Below, in pieces: positions 24,929 to 33,070 of a stretch of 64,000 nucleotides of DNA. The notes under the pieces are model-generated. The model did no database searches and had not been told where the DNA came from. It saw nothing but the letters and a program-made list of their open reading frames with translations. The translations under genes and the position numbers were made by a program. Numbering within the stretch: position 1 is the first letter of the stretch; the number at the start of each line of letters is the position of its first letter. Source of the DNA: Planctomycetota bacterium (GTDB taxonomy: Bacteria; Planctomycetota; UBA8742; UBA2392); NCBI GenBank assembly GCA_015075515.1, contig JABTUE010000003.1:124001-188000 (forward strand), read 5' to 3'.

Positions 24929-26173
24929 ATAGTCCGCGGCGTCGTCTTCCAGGGCTTCCTGGGGCATGCGCAGGCGCACGGTGTCTTCCAGTTCCTTGAA
25001 GAACACCGGCAGGTGGCGCGGCGGGTACAGGATGCCTTTGCCGTTCTTGTACAGGCGCTGGACGATGCTCAGGTGCGCCACGCCCACCTTGCCCATGTAC
25101 AGCAGCTCAAAGCTTTCGGGGCTGGTCTCCCACAACTGTTTGACCTGCTCGTAACCGTAAAAATAGATGTGGTCCTTGGTATAGCCGCCGCCGCGGTAGG
25201 CGCGCTCGCAGATCGTGTAGGCCTCGGCCCTGGAAAATTTGTACTGGCTGACCAGCACGTTGAAGATGTCGTAGAACGACATTTCTTCTTTGTCCATCAG
25301 GTACACGGCCTTGACGCGCCCGGCCAGCAGGCGGCGCCGGCGGTTGGTCAGCACGCCGGCGAGTTCCTCGTTGAAGGTGGCCAGGCCTTCTTCGGTGCTC
25401 AGGTACGCGCTGGCGGGTTTGTCCACGCGCGGAAAGCCGTGAAAGAACAGCGCGCGAAAGGGCTGCATCTCGGCGTTGCGGGTGCGCAGCACGTGGGTTT
25501 CGATCTCATGCACGGCCAGAGATTCAATGTCGTTCTTGCTGTAATAGGCGCCCTTGCGCAGGGCCACGGCCAGTTCGCCGGCGGCGGCGTCACTGGACAG
25601 GTAGTTGCGCACGCGGATGCTGCAAAGGAACTTCTGGCGGCGCACCACCATGGTCAGGCGCGCGCGGGCCTCTTTGGCGTCGAACAGTTCGGTGTCTTCG
25701 GGTTCGGGCTCCAGCGCCAGCCATTTTTCGGCCTTTTCCAGCGTGGCCTTTTCGGCGGTGCCGAACAGAAGTCTTGACCTGTCAAGAAACTCGGGCGTGT
25801 TGCGCGATTCCAGCATGCAGATCGTGTTGAATACTTCGTCGCGCTTGGCGCGGTAGATGCGCCCCAGTTCGCTGTCCACGATCGGCAGGTTCAGCAGTTC
25901 AACCTTCACGGCCTCGGGGTCAAACTCAAGGTCGCGGTACACATAACGCGGGTTGTTCTGGGGGATCTTGCTGCTGTTGATGTACTGGCGCGCGACGTCG
26001 GTGCTGTTGACGGGGTTGATGTACTTCAGCACCCGCAGTTTGGCGCTGGCCATGCTGATGTGGCGGTCGGCCTCCAGCAGCAGAAAGAAATCCTGGCTTT
26101 CGAAGGCCTCCTGATACCGTCGCTCAACGACGTGGGCCTCGTTGCGGATGACGTTGGGCGCCTGTTCGTTCAC
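24926..26173 (-). CDS. QEGLA-motif/DUF1704 (MATCAP-like) metallopeptidase
   Basis: 415 residues. VHEIETHVLR holds an HExxxH zinc motif at residues 222-227, and STEEGLA at about 260-265 matches the QEGLA element with the third ligand Glu. This family (TIGR02421, annotated as flavohemoglobin expression-modulating) includes the animal MATCAP tyrosine carboxypeptidases. GTG start chosen because GGAGGT lies 4 nt upstream; a longer frame has no such site. The stop codon is provided by a MITE-like element. The bacterial substrate is unknown. Confidence 0.8.
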   Translation of the reverse strand: MNEQAPNVIRNEAHVVERRYQEAFESQDFFLLLEADRHISMASAKLRVLKYINPVNSTDVARQYINSSKIPQNNPRYVYRDLEFDPEAVKVELLNLPIVDSELGRIYRAKRDEVFNTICMLESRNTPEFLDRSRLLFGTAEKATLEKAEKWLALEPEPEDTELFDAKEARARLTMVVRRQKFLCSIRVRNYLSSDAAAGELAVALRKGAYYSKNDIESLAVHEIETHVLRTRNAEMQPFRALFFHGFPRVDKPASAYLSTEEGLATFNEELAGVLTNRRRRLLAGRVKAVYLMDKEEMSFYDIFNVLVSQYKFSRAEAYTICERAYRGGGYTKDHIYFYGYEQVKQLWETSPESFELLYMGKVGVAHLSIVQRLYKNGKGILYPPRHLPVFFKELEDTVRLRMPQEALEDDAADY

Positions 26174-26194
26174 TGCACCTCCGTCGCGGCGGGC

Positions 26195-26200
26195 AGTATA
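26195..26200 (-). promoter_or_regulatory. Predicted -10 box of the QEGLA gene
   Basis: Minus strand TATACT, preceded by GCG; the start would be about 15 nt before the GTG, leaving room for the GGAGGT site. Confidence 0.4.
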
Positions 26201-26284
26201 CGCAAAGCGGGTTTGGGGCGCCACGGGGTGTGTCGGAAACTGCGGGGCGAGTGCAGGTTCAGGCGGAGGTTCGGGTGCGGGTGG

Positions 26285-26386
26285 AGGTCAAGGTCAAGGT
26301 CAGGGTCAGGGTCAGGGTCAAGGTTCAGAAGCGGTACCGGCCCGGATTCTGAACCTTGACCTGAACCTTGACCTGAATCTTGACCC
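26285..26386. repeat. Palindromic low-complexity repeat, GGTCAAGGTC family
   Basis: The left arm 26285-26330 is built of AGGTCA/GGGTCA 6-bp units; the right arm 26346-26385 is its inverse, built of CCTTGA/CCTGAA units; the centre (26331-26345) contains GGTACC. It ends 4 nt from the ffh stop codon (26390-26392). Confidence 0.8.
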
Positions 26387-26389
26387 GCC

Positions 26390-27859
26390 CTACTTCAAAT
26401 CAAACTGTTTGCGGAAGTTTTCCAGATCCGTCGCGGCCCGGCGCACGTTGGCCTTGGCGCGCTTCTTCTGGCTCTTGAGCTGTTTGCTCTGGTCGGCCAG
26501 CATTTTCTTTTTGTCGCGGTCCATCTTCCATGCCGCGGCCTTGCCCATGATGCCCTGCTGTTTCAGGCCCTGGACCATTTCGCGCATCTGTTCAAAGGCC
26601 TTCAGCAGGCGGTTGACCTCCTCGATGCTGCGGCCCGAGCCGGCGGCAATGCGGCGCTTGCGCGAGGGGTTGAGCTGCTCGGGCAGGCGGCGTTCCTTGG
26701 GCGTCATGCTGTTGATGATGGCCTCGACGTGATCGAGCCCTTTTTCGTTGATCTGGTCCAGCGGCAGTTCGGATGCCCCGGGGATCATCTTGAGCAGTTC
26801 GGACATCGGGCCCATCTTCTTGATCGCCTTGATCTGGCTGAGGAAGTCCTCCAGTGTGAAGGTGTCCTCCAGCAGCTTGCGCTCAAGTTCGATTGCCTGT
26901 TCTTCGTCAATCGCGCTCTGGGCTTTTTCGACCAGGCTGACCACGTCGCCCATGCCCAGAATACGGCCGGCCACGCGGTCGGGGTGGAAGACCTCAAGCC
27001 CGTCCATCTTTTCGCTGATGCCGACAAAACGGATCGGCTTGCCGGTAATCGCGCGAACGGTCATGACCGCGCCGCCGCGCGAATCGCCGTCGAGTTTGGT
27101 CAGGATCGCGCCGGTCAGCGGCAGTTTTTCGTCAAAGGCCTTGGCTGACTTGACGGCGTCCTGGCCGGTCATGCCGTCGCAGACAAAGAACACTTCGTCG
27201 GGCTGGGTGCGGCGCGCGATTTCCTGCACCTCGCGCATCAGGTCGTCGTCCACGTGCAGACGGCCGGCGGTGTCCAGAATGACCACGTCGTGGCCGCCCT
27301 TGCGCGCGGCCTCCAGCGCCTTGTGGCAGACTTCGGGTGGCGTGGCCTTGCGGTCGGCAAACACCGGCACGCCAATGCCCCGGCCCACGACTTCAAGCTG
27401 GTCCACGGCGGCCGGACGCTGAAGGTCGGCCGCGACCAGCATGGGGTTTTTCTTCCACTTCTTCTTGAGGTACAGCGCCAGCTTGCCGCTGGTGGTGGTT
27501 TTGCCCGAGCCCTGCAGGCCGGCCATCATGATCACCGTGGGGCGGTCGCCGCGGAACTTGAGTCTGGCCCGGCCCTGGTCATCCAGCAGGCCGGGCTCGG
27601 TCATCATGGCCACAAGTTCGTCGTGGACAATCTTGATGAACTGTTCGCCGGGGCGCACTCCCTTGAGCACGTCTTCGCCCAGGGCCTTTTCGCGCACACG
27701 CTCGGTGAAGTTCTTGACCACGGGCAGGCTGACGTCGGCCTCCAGCAGCGCGGTGCGGATGGCGCGCACGGCGTCCTTGATGTTGTCTTCGGTGATGGTG
27801 GCGTTGCCGGAGATCCTGCGCCAAACGTCGGTAAAGCGGCTGGCGATACTGTCGAACAT
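26390..27859 (-). CDS. ffh: Signal recognition particle protein Ffh
   Basis: 489 residues: N domain, G domain, M domain. GTPase motifs: GLQGSGKTTTSGKLA (G1), DTAGRLHVDDDL (G3), TKLDGDSRGG (G4), then GISEKMDGLEVFHPDR. The methionine-rich M domain includes MGPMSELLKMIPG and GSGRSIEEVNRLLKAF, which binds 4.5S RNA. It directs inner-membrane proteins to the Sec translocon with FtsY. The 4.5S RNA gene is not in the window. Confidence 0.97.
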   Translation of the reverse strand: MFDSIASRFTDVWRRISGNATITEDNIKDAVRAIRTALLEADVSLPVVKNFTERVREKALGEDVLKGVRPGEQFIKIVHDELVAMMTEPGLLDDQGRARLKFRGDRPTVIMMAGLQGSGKTTTSGKLALYLKKKWKKNPMLVAADLQRPAAVDQLEVVGRGIGVPVFADRKATPPEVCHKALEAARKGGHDVVILDTAGRLHVDDDLMREVQEIARRTQPDEVFFVCDGMTGQDAVKSAKAFDEKLPLTGAILTKLDGDSRGGAVMTVRAITGKPIRFVGISEKMDGLEVFHPDRVAGRILGMGDVVSLVEKAQSAIDEEQAIELERKLLEDTFTLEDFLSQIKAIKKMGPMSELLKMIPGASELPLDQINEKGLDHVEAIINSMTPKERRLPEQLNPSRKRRIAAGSGRSIEEVNRLLKAFEQMREMVQGLKQQGIMGKAAAWKMDRDKKKMLADQSKQLKSQKKRAKANVRRAATDLENFRKQFDLK

Positions 27860-27911
27860 GCGTGTCCCGTGGGTCCGTGGGCCTCAAAGCGCCGCGTCAG
27901 TGCGGGCGGGC

Positions 27912-27917
27912 AGTGTA
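27912..27917 (-). promoter_or_regulatory. Predicted -10 box of ffh
   Basis: Minus strand CTTGCTACACTGC: TACACT with a TGn-type extension, giving a leader of about 45 nt. The same TACACT hexamer occurs before 7592, 58539 and 62327. Confidence 0.45.
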
Positions 27918-27954
27918 GCAAGGATCATTGACGGAGGTAGCGTCGGCGAAGGGG

Positions 27955-27977
27955 GCGCCGGCATCTTGCCGGCGCTA
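27955..27977. repeat. GC-rich hairpin repeat overlapping a stop codon
   Basis: GCGCCGGCA-TCT-TGCCGGCGC, 9-bp perfect stem (27955-27975). On the minus strand it reads TAGCGCCGGCAAGATGCCGG, so the stop TAG of the SRPBCC gene is its first triplet. A related GCCGGCA hairpin lies at 57832. Confidence 0.6.
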
Positions 27978-28526
27978 CTTTCCCGCTTTCTCGCAGGCTG
28001 CCTTCAGCGCCGCCAGATGCCCGCGAATCGTCGCCGCCTGGTCGCGGTTCACAAGCTTGTTCATGCCGCGGAAAAACGCGTTGGGGATCCGTCCTTCCTC
28101 GTTGATGGTCACCTGCGTGCCTTCGTCCGCTTCTTCAAACGTGAACGTCCACGTGCCGTAAAACACGCCTCTGGTGTGTTCCGTGCGCACCTTCAGCGTC
28201 CTGTCCTTCACCACCTCGACAAACCACAGGCGCATTTCCGTGCCGTCGTTCCACACTTCGACCCAACTGGCCTTGTCGCCCTCTTCGGCCTTGAAGTCGC
28301 GGATCTCGCTTACGTCCGTGCGCCACTGCTTGTGTTTCTGCACATCCAGCTGGCGCGCGAACACATCCCCCACTTTCGCCCTGATCAACGTTGATTCGGC
28401 GGCCCTGTGGGTTTCGTCCAGGGTCAGCCCGTAAACCGCCACGCCGCCGCAGGCCAGCGCAATCACGGTCATTACCGCCGCCAGCCCGCGCACAACCGGC
28501 GAGCTTCTCTTCTTTGGTTCGGCCAT
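27975..28526 (-). CDS. Membrane-anchored SRPBCC (START-like) domain protein
   Basis: 183 residues. An N-terminal TM anchor (residues about 11-33) precedes an SRPBCC fold: VGDVFARQLDVQKHKQWRTDVSEIRDF, WVEVWNDGTEMRLWFVEVVKDRTLKVR, GVFYGTWTFTFEEADEGTQVTINEEG. These helix-grip domains bind hydrophobic ligands. The start is the ATG with GAGGGAAGC upstream. Ligand unknown. It lies about 115 bp upstream of ffh on the same strand. Confidence 0.72.
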   Translation of the reverse strand: MAEPKKRSSPVVRGLAAVMTVIALACGGVAVYGLTLDETHRAAESTLIRAKVGDVFARQLDVQKHKQWRTDVSEIRDFKAEEGDKASWVEVWNDGTEMRLWFVEVVKDRTLKVRTEHTRGVFYGTWTFTFEEADEGTQVTINEEGRIPNAFFRGMNKLVNRDQAATIRGHLAALKAACEKAGK

Positions 28527-28658
28527 GCTTCCCTCGCTTGTGGGCAAGACCCGCAAGGCTATCATCTTTGCCCTGCCTTGACCCCCACGGGTCGGCAACC
28601 AGCGGCGGCCGATACGTCGGCATGACCGCGAAAGACGGCCGCAAGGCCTGAGGATGCC

Positions 28659-31220
28659 ATGAGCAACACCCCCGGCGCGAAACTTCACGCCCACCTTCAG
28701 CCCGCCGCCGGCGACCATTCCGCCGACCGCTACCGCAAGCGCCCGGGCGAGATCCTTGACCGTCTTGAGCGCGGCGGCCACGCCGATCCCGAAGACCTGC
28801 GCGCCGGGCGCATCACACCCGACGGCCACGCCGTGCCCTTTGGCAAACAGAAGCTGCAGGCCGAAATCAACAAGCGCTGGCTGTCCGAAGAACACCAGCG
28901 CGTGCAGGCCGCCCGGGGCAACCCCGTGGCCTACGGCCAGCAAAGCCCTGATCTGAACGACGCGTTGCAGCGCTTTTTGCGCACACAGGGCGCGCGCGGC
29001 AACGCCGCCGAGGGCGACCTGGGCGCCAAGGCCGCCGCGGCCCAGGAATACGCGGCGAAGCTGGCGGCGGAGTACTACAAGTCAGCAGTCAGCAGTCAGC
29101 CGTCGGCAGCAACGACAAAGGCCGAGGTGGCAGTTGCTGCAGACTCCCGACTGCCGACTGCCGACGATCCGCGAAGCGCCTACCTGCCCACCACGCGCGC
29201 CGACATGCAGGCCCGCGGCTGGGACCAATGCGACTTCGTGCTGGTCACCGGCGACGCCTACGTGGACCACCCCAGCTTTGCCAACGCCGTGATCGGCCGC
29301 GTACTTGAGTGGGCCGGGTTCAAGGTCGGCATTCTGGCCCAGCCCGATTTCCGCAACCCCGAGGCCTTCAGGGCACTGGGCAAACCGCGCCTGGCGTTTC
29401 TGGTCAGTGCCGGAAACCTGGACAGCAACCTGAACGCCTACACGGCACACAAGCTGCCGCGCAGCGACGACCCCTATTCGCCCGGCGGAAAGCCCGGCAG
29501 GCGCCCCGTGCGCGCCACCATCGTGTACTGCAACATGCTGCGCCGCGCGTTCGGCAAAACGCCGATCATCGTCGGCGGCATCGAGGCCAGCCAGCGCCGC
29601 TTTGCCCACTACGACTACTGGGACGACAAGGTACGCCGCAGCGTGCTGCTGGACAGCAACGCCGACATGCTGGTGTTTGGCATGGGCGAACAGCAGATTG
29701 TCGAAATCGCCCACCGCCTGAACGCCGGCGAAAGCCTGCACGAGATCAACGACGTGCGCGGCACCTGCTACGTCAAGAAAGACATAACGTTTCTGGACAC
29801 GCCGGCCTTTGTTGACCGCTTCGGCAGGCCCGTCAGCACGCTGGATTACGAGAGTCTGCTGCCGCCGAAAAACGAGCCGGCGGTTACTGCCGGCTCCGGA
29901 CTGCCGACTTCCGACTTGCCGTTGTCCCGTGTCCAGGAATTCCAGACCACCGGCCCGGACCAGATTCCCGCGTACCGCAAAAACTACGCCCGCGCCTTCA
30001 AGATCATTTTTGACCAGCAGGACCCCGTGCGCGGCCGTCCCGTGGTGCAGCGCCACGGCGCGCTGCACGTCGTGCAACTGCCGCCGGCGCGACACCAGTC
30101 TGAACAGGAACTCGACCGCTGGTACGACCTGCCCTACACCCGTCTGCCGCACCCCGATTACGCGCGCCAGGGCGTGCCCGCATGGCTGACCACACAGCAC
30201 AGCATCATCACCCACCGCGGCTGCATGGGCAGTTGCACCTTCTGCGCAATCTGGATGCACCAGGGCCGCACGATTCAAAGCCGCAGCATTGACAGCATCG
30301 AGCGCGAAGCCGCCGGCATCACCCGCATGCCGGGCTTCAAGGGCTACATCAGCGACGTGGGCGGCCCCACGGCCAACATGTACGGCAACTATTGCACCGT
30401 CCAGCAGACGCTGGGCGCGTGCAAGGACCGCGACTGCCTGCTGCCTGACCCCTGCCCCGCCCTGCGCCAGCATCTGGAAAAACAACTCGAGATGCTGCGC
30501 CGTGTGCGCGCCGTTCCGGGCGTGAAAAAAGCCTTCATCGCCAGCGGCATCCGCCACGACATGCTGATTGACGCAAAAACCGCCGGCCCGCAGGGCGAAC
30601 GCTACATCGAAAACCTGGCCGCCCACCACACCAGCGGACACCTGAAAGTCGCGCCAGAACATCTAAGCGACAACGTGCTGGCCAAAATGCGCAAGCCCGG
30701 CCTGCACAAATACGAAGAGTTCAAGCAGCGCTTCATCGAGGCCAGCAGGCGCGTGGGCAAAGAGCAGTACCTGGTGGCCTACTTTGTCAGCAGCCACCCC
30801 GGCTGCACCATGGACGAACAGATCCGCCTGGCCGAGTATTTCAAACGCAACAACTGGAGCCCCGAACAGGTGCAGGACTTCATCCCCACGCCGATGACGC
30901 CCGCCACGGCCATGTTCTACAGCGGCCTTGACCCGGAAACCGGCGAATACGTGTACACGCCCACCACCATGCGCGAAAAACGCCGCCAGCGCGCCCTGAT
31001 GCAGTTTGGCCGCCCCGAGTTCCAGGGCCGCGTGCGCAAGGCCCTGCGCGAAGCCGGCCGCACCGACCTGATCGGCCGCCACCCCGGCGCGCTGGTGCCG
31101 CCGGGCAACGAAGAAGACTGGGAAGACGACAACCCCGCAAGGCCCGCCGGCATCGGCAGCGGCCCGGCCACCATGAAGAAACACAACAACCCGTACCGGG
31201 GCAAACGGCCGCGGCGTTAA
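28659..31220 (+). CDS. YgiQ-family radical SAM protein with unusual N-terminal extension
   Basis: 853 residues. The canonical YgiQ begins around residue 175 (LPTTRADMQARGWDQCDFVLVTGDAYVDHPSFA), so about 170 residues are additional; that part is helical and Ala-rich. The radical SAM cluster CMGSCTFC is at residues 522-529 (Cys522, 526, 529), followed by GRTIQSRS, and the conserved end VYTPTTMREKRRQRALMQF is present. Two segments are encoded by low-complexity repeat DNA: YKSAVSSQPSAATTKAEVAV (about residues 141-170) and AVTAGSGLPTSDLPLSRVQE (about 408-427). ATG preceded by GAGGATGCC. The reaction catalysed by YgiQ proteins is not established. Confidence 0.9.
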   Translation: MSNTPGAKLHAHLQPAAGDHSADRYRKRPGEILDRLERGGHADPEDLRAGRITPDGHAVPFGKQKLQAEINKRWLSEEHQRVQAARGNPVAYGQQSPDLNDALQRFLRTQGARGNAAEGDLGAKAAAAQEYAAKLAAEYYKSAVSSQPSAATTKAEVAVAADSRLPTADDPRSAYLPTTRADMQARGWDQCDFVLVTGDAYVDHPSFANAVIGRVLEWAGFKVGILAQPDFRNPEAFRALGKPRLAFLVSAGNLDSNLNAYTAHKLPRSDDPYSPGGKPGRRPVRATIVYCNMLRRAFGKTPIIVGGIEASQRRFAHYDYWDDKVRRSVLLDSNADMLVFGMGEQQIVEIAHRLNAGESLHEINDVRGTCYVKKDITFLDTPAFVDRFGRPVSTLDYESLLPPKNEPAVTAGSGLPTSDLPLSRVQEFQTTGPDQIPAYRKNYARAFKIIFDQQDPVRGRPVVQRHGALHVVQLPPARHQSEQELDRWYDLPYTRLPHPDYARQGVPAWLTTQHSIITHRGCMGSCTFCAIWMHQGRTIQSRSIDSIEREAAGITRMPGFKGYISDVGGPTANMYGNYCTVQQTLGACKDRDCLLPDPCPALRQHLEKQLEMLRRVRAVPGVKKAFIASGIRHDMLIDAKTAGPQGERYIENLAAHHTSGHLKVAPEHLSDNVLAKMRKPGLHKYEEFKQRFIEASRRVGKEQYLVAYFVSSHPGCTMDEQIRLAEYFKRNNWSPEQVQDFIPTPMTPATAMFYSGLDPETGEYVYTPTTMREKRRQRALMQFGRPEFQGRVRKALREAGRTDLIGRHPGALVPPGNEEDWEDDNPARPAGIGSGPATMKKHNNPYRGKRPRR
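29081..29165. repeat. In-frame palindromic repeat inside ygiQ (GTCAGCA / TGCCGAC family)
   Basis: The left arm GTCAGCAGTCAGCAGTCAGC (then CGTCGGCAGC) at 29081-29110 is inverted in 29139-29165 (CCCGACTGCCGACTGCCGAC). It reads through in frame in the linker between the extra N-terminal domain and the YgiQ core. A single-arm relative (CCGGACTGCCGACTTCCGAC) lies at 29896-29926 in the same gene. Confidence 0.7.
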
Positions 31221-31224
31221 TCCG

Positions 31225-31285
31225 GTCTTCCACGGGTTTCGCTTCGCTCCACCCGTGGCTACAGCCCGCGGCCCCTTCGGGGCCG
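31225..31285. repeat. 61-bp direct repeat, copy A
   Basis: Identical to 32793-32853, 1568 bp away. It contains two hairpins: CCACGGGT...ACCCGTGG and GCGGCCCC-TT-CGGGGCCG. The copies bracket the unknown gene 31595-32680. Confidence 0.85.
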
Positions 31286-31429
31286 AAAACAACAGCCTTG
31301 CCTGATTCGGACTGTCTTCCTAACAAACCGCGGCCCTTCGGGGCCGAATGAGGCCGGGGCGGGGACGGAATTTGGCGCGGGCGAAAGACGCATTGGCGCG
31401 GGCGGGACGGGGCTTGCGGCTTGCATCCG

Positions 31430-31538
31430 GTTCTCCAACCTCCTGCCCCCAACCTCCTGCCCCCAGCCCCCAACCTCTCTCCCCAACCTCCCTCCTCCAA
31501 CCTTCCGCCCCAATCTCTCTCCCCCAACCTCCGTTCCA
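31430..31538 (+). repeat. Degenerate tandem CCAACCTCC tract (polypyrimidine-like)
   Basis: About 110 bp of reiterated CCAACCTCCTGCCCC-type units with almost no G. The strand asymmetry is strong; such tracts can adopt triplex structures. It does not encode a supportable protein, though an open frame passes through it into the next gene. Confidence 0.6.
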
Positions 31539-31594
31539 GCCGTCACTTGCAACCATTCGTCCGCGCGGGGTGTCACGTTTCGTGCCATCTGTTG

Positions 31595-32680
31595 ATGACG
31601 CGCGACGCTGACGAGCCTCTGATTCCCAACTCCGAACAGGAGTACTACGACGGCGTTGCCGCCGACGGCGGCGAACTCAACATCCTCTCGCGCCACCTGA
31701 TCCCGCCCCGCAACGAACTCGAGGTCTACCCGCCCATCGGCCCCCACGCCCAAACCGCGGCCTCCGCCGCGCCCAACAGCCGCTTTCACCTCGAGGCCGA
31801 CGCCCGCATCCTTGACGCCGAGCGCGCCCACCTGGAGCGCGTGCGCAAGTGCGTGAAGTTGCTTGAGGGCACGGTCGAGCTGGGCGAGATCGGCCGCGCG
31901 ATCCTGGCCACACAGGCCGAAATTGAACTCGAACTCAAGCGCCGCCGTCTGGCCCGGCTCAAGGCCGCGCCACTGGATGAGCTGGTCGAAGGCGAAGAGA
32001 GCGCGCCGGCTTCTTCGGCAGCGCCGGCCACGGGCCGGCCTGAACAAGATTTTGGCGCGGCCCAGGAAGGCCCTGACGCGGACGAAGAACGCCCTGACGC
32101 GGACGAGACACCCGCGCCACGGGCCGCCGGGGCGGCGGCGTCCCCAAAGACACCCGCGCCACGGGCACCACAGGAGCCACGGGCGCCACGCGCGCCACGG
32201 TTCTCGGCGGCCTTGCTGATCACGCTGGCGTTGCGCGCGGCCAAGGACCTGCCCGCGCTGTCGGCCGAGCTGCGCGATCTGGAATCCAGGCTGCGCCCGG
32301 CCGAGGCCGAACTCAAGCTCAAGCAGGAGTTCTATCTCGACAAGGCCGTGGCGGTGATCACCGACACGTTGAGCTGCATGGACGAAAAGTTCGGCAAGCT
32401 GGGCTTTGGCAACTGGATGCCGTTCCGGTTTCTGGACCAGTGGCTGATGTTCTGCGGCGTGCTGAACCGGGTGCTGGCGGCGCACGGGCTGGTGCCCAGC
32501 GGCCACGCGGCGCTGTACCGCAAGCTGCTGGAAGAAACGCCCAGCATCTCGCCCGCGGCCGCTGACGCCGGGCCGCCGAAATCCTGGGGGCTGGGCTATC
32601 GCGTGCGCGAACACCGGCACTTTCAGACCATGATTGACCGGATTCTGGAAAACCGCGCCGGCCGCGGCCCGCCGCTGTAG
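31595..32680 (+). CDS. Unknown protein upstream of orphan terminase
   Basis: 361 residues, not recognised. Residues 65-125 are charged and probably coiled coil (LDAERAHLERVRKCVKLLEG; AEIELELKRRRLARLKAAPL). Residues 130-205 form an Ala/Pro/Asp linker with near-repeats (GPDADEERPDADETPAPRAA). Residues 210-340 are a second helical region (LALRAAKDLPALSAELRDLE; FGKLGFGNWMPFRFLDQWL). The start MTRDADEPL is chosen because the longer frame upstream is pure repeat. The order before a TerL gene suggests a small-terminase-like or adaptor role, but no such fold is evident. Bracketed by 61-bp direct repeats. Confidence 0.6.
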   Translation: MTRDADEPLIPNSEQEYYDGVAADGGELNILSRHLIPPRNELEVYPPIGPHAQTAASAAPNSRFHLEADARILDAERAHLERVRKCVKLLEGTVELGEIGRAILATQAEIELELKRRRLARLKAAPLDELVEGEESAPASSAAPATGRPEQDFGAAQEGPDADEERPDADETPAPRAAGAAASPKTPAPRAPQEPRAPRAPRFSAALLITLALRAAKDLPALSAELRDLESRLRPAEAELKLKQEFYLDKAVAVITDTLSCMDEKFGKLGFGNWMPFRFLDQWLMFCGVLNRVLAAHGLVPSGHAALYRKLLEETPSISPAAADAGPPKSWGLGYRVREHRHFQTMIDRILENRAGRGPPL

Positions 32681-32792
32681 CGCGCGGCGCGGGCTTTGGG
32701 CCGGCATGAACCGAAGGCGGAACGCCCCCGGCGGTTTACGCTTCGCGCTCTCCGATTCCTCCGCCCCTTCGGGGCGGGGGTGATGGGAGACT

Positions 32793-32853
32793 GTCTTCCA
32801 CGGGTTTCGCTTCGCTCCACCCGTGGCTACAGCCCGCGGCCCCTTCGGGGCCG
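32793..32853. repeat. 61-bp direct repeat, copy B
   Basis: Identical to 31225-31285. Its last 29 bp plus 14 more recur immediately downstream at 32896-32938. Confidence 0.85.
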
Positions 32854-33007
32854 GGCAGGCCGGGCGGAAGATTGGGATTGGGGATTCTCGATGGCGGCTA
32901 CAGCCCGCGGCCCCTTCGGGGCCGGGCAGGCCGGGCGGGAAACGCATTGGCGCGGGGCGGGACGCCTCGTCACATGCCGCCGGGGCGGCGGCGCGACCGA
33001 TGGCGGG

Positions 33008-33056
33008 CTCCCTACACCCCATACCCATACCCATGCCCTACACCCCATGCCCCATA
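33008..33056 (+). repeat. CCCATACCCATACCC low-complexity repeat
   Basis: Reiterated CCCCATACC/CCCATGCC units ending 14 nt before the terminase start codon; GGAGACCACCC separates it from the ATG and provides the ribosome site. Confidence 0.6.
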
Positions 33057-33070
33057 AACGGAGACCACCC

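Larger units (their letters stand above)
31221..31594. other. 374-bp repeat-rich intergenic region
   Basis: No gene seen. It contains a 61-bp direct repeat (31225-31285), a shorter GCGGCCCTTCGGGGCCG variant (31329-31346), an ACGCATTGGCGCGGG block (31389-31404) that recurs at 32942, and a pyrimidine-rich tract (31430-31538). Confidence 0.75.
32681..33070. other. 390-bp repeat-rich intergenic region
   Basis: Contains a CCGCCCC-TT-CGGGGCGG hairpin (32761-32778), copy B of the 61-bp repeat, a second 43-bp tandem copy (32825-32867 and 32896-32938), an AACGCATTGGCGCGGGG block and a CCCATACCCATACCC run (33008-33056) just before the terminase. No gene is supported. Confidence 0.75.

Noticed and set aside
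26285..26386. Repeat considered as a CRISPR or origin iteron array
   Set aside because: Degenerate 6-bp units arranged as an inverted repeat, without spacers and without replication genes nearby.
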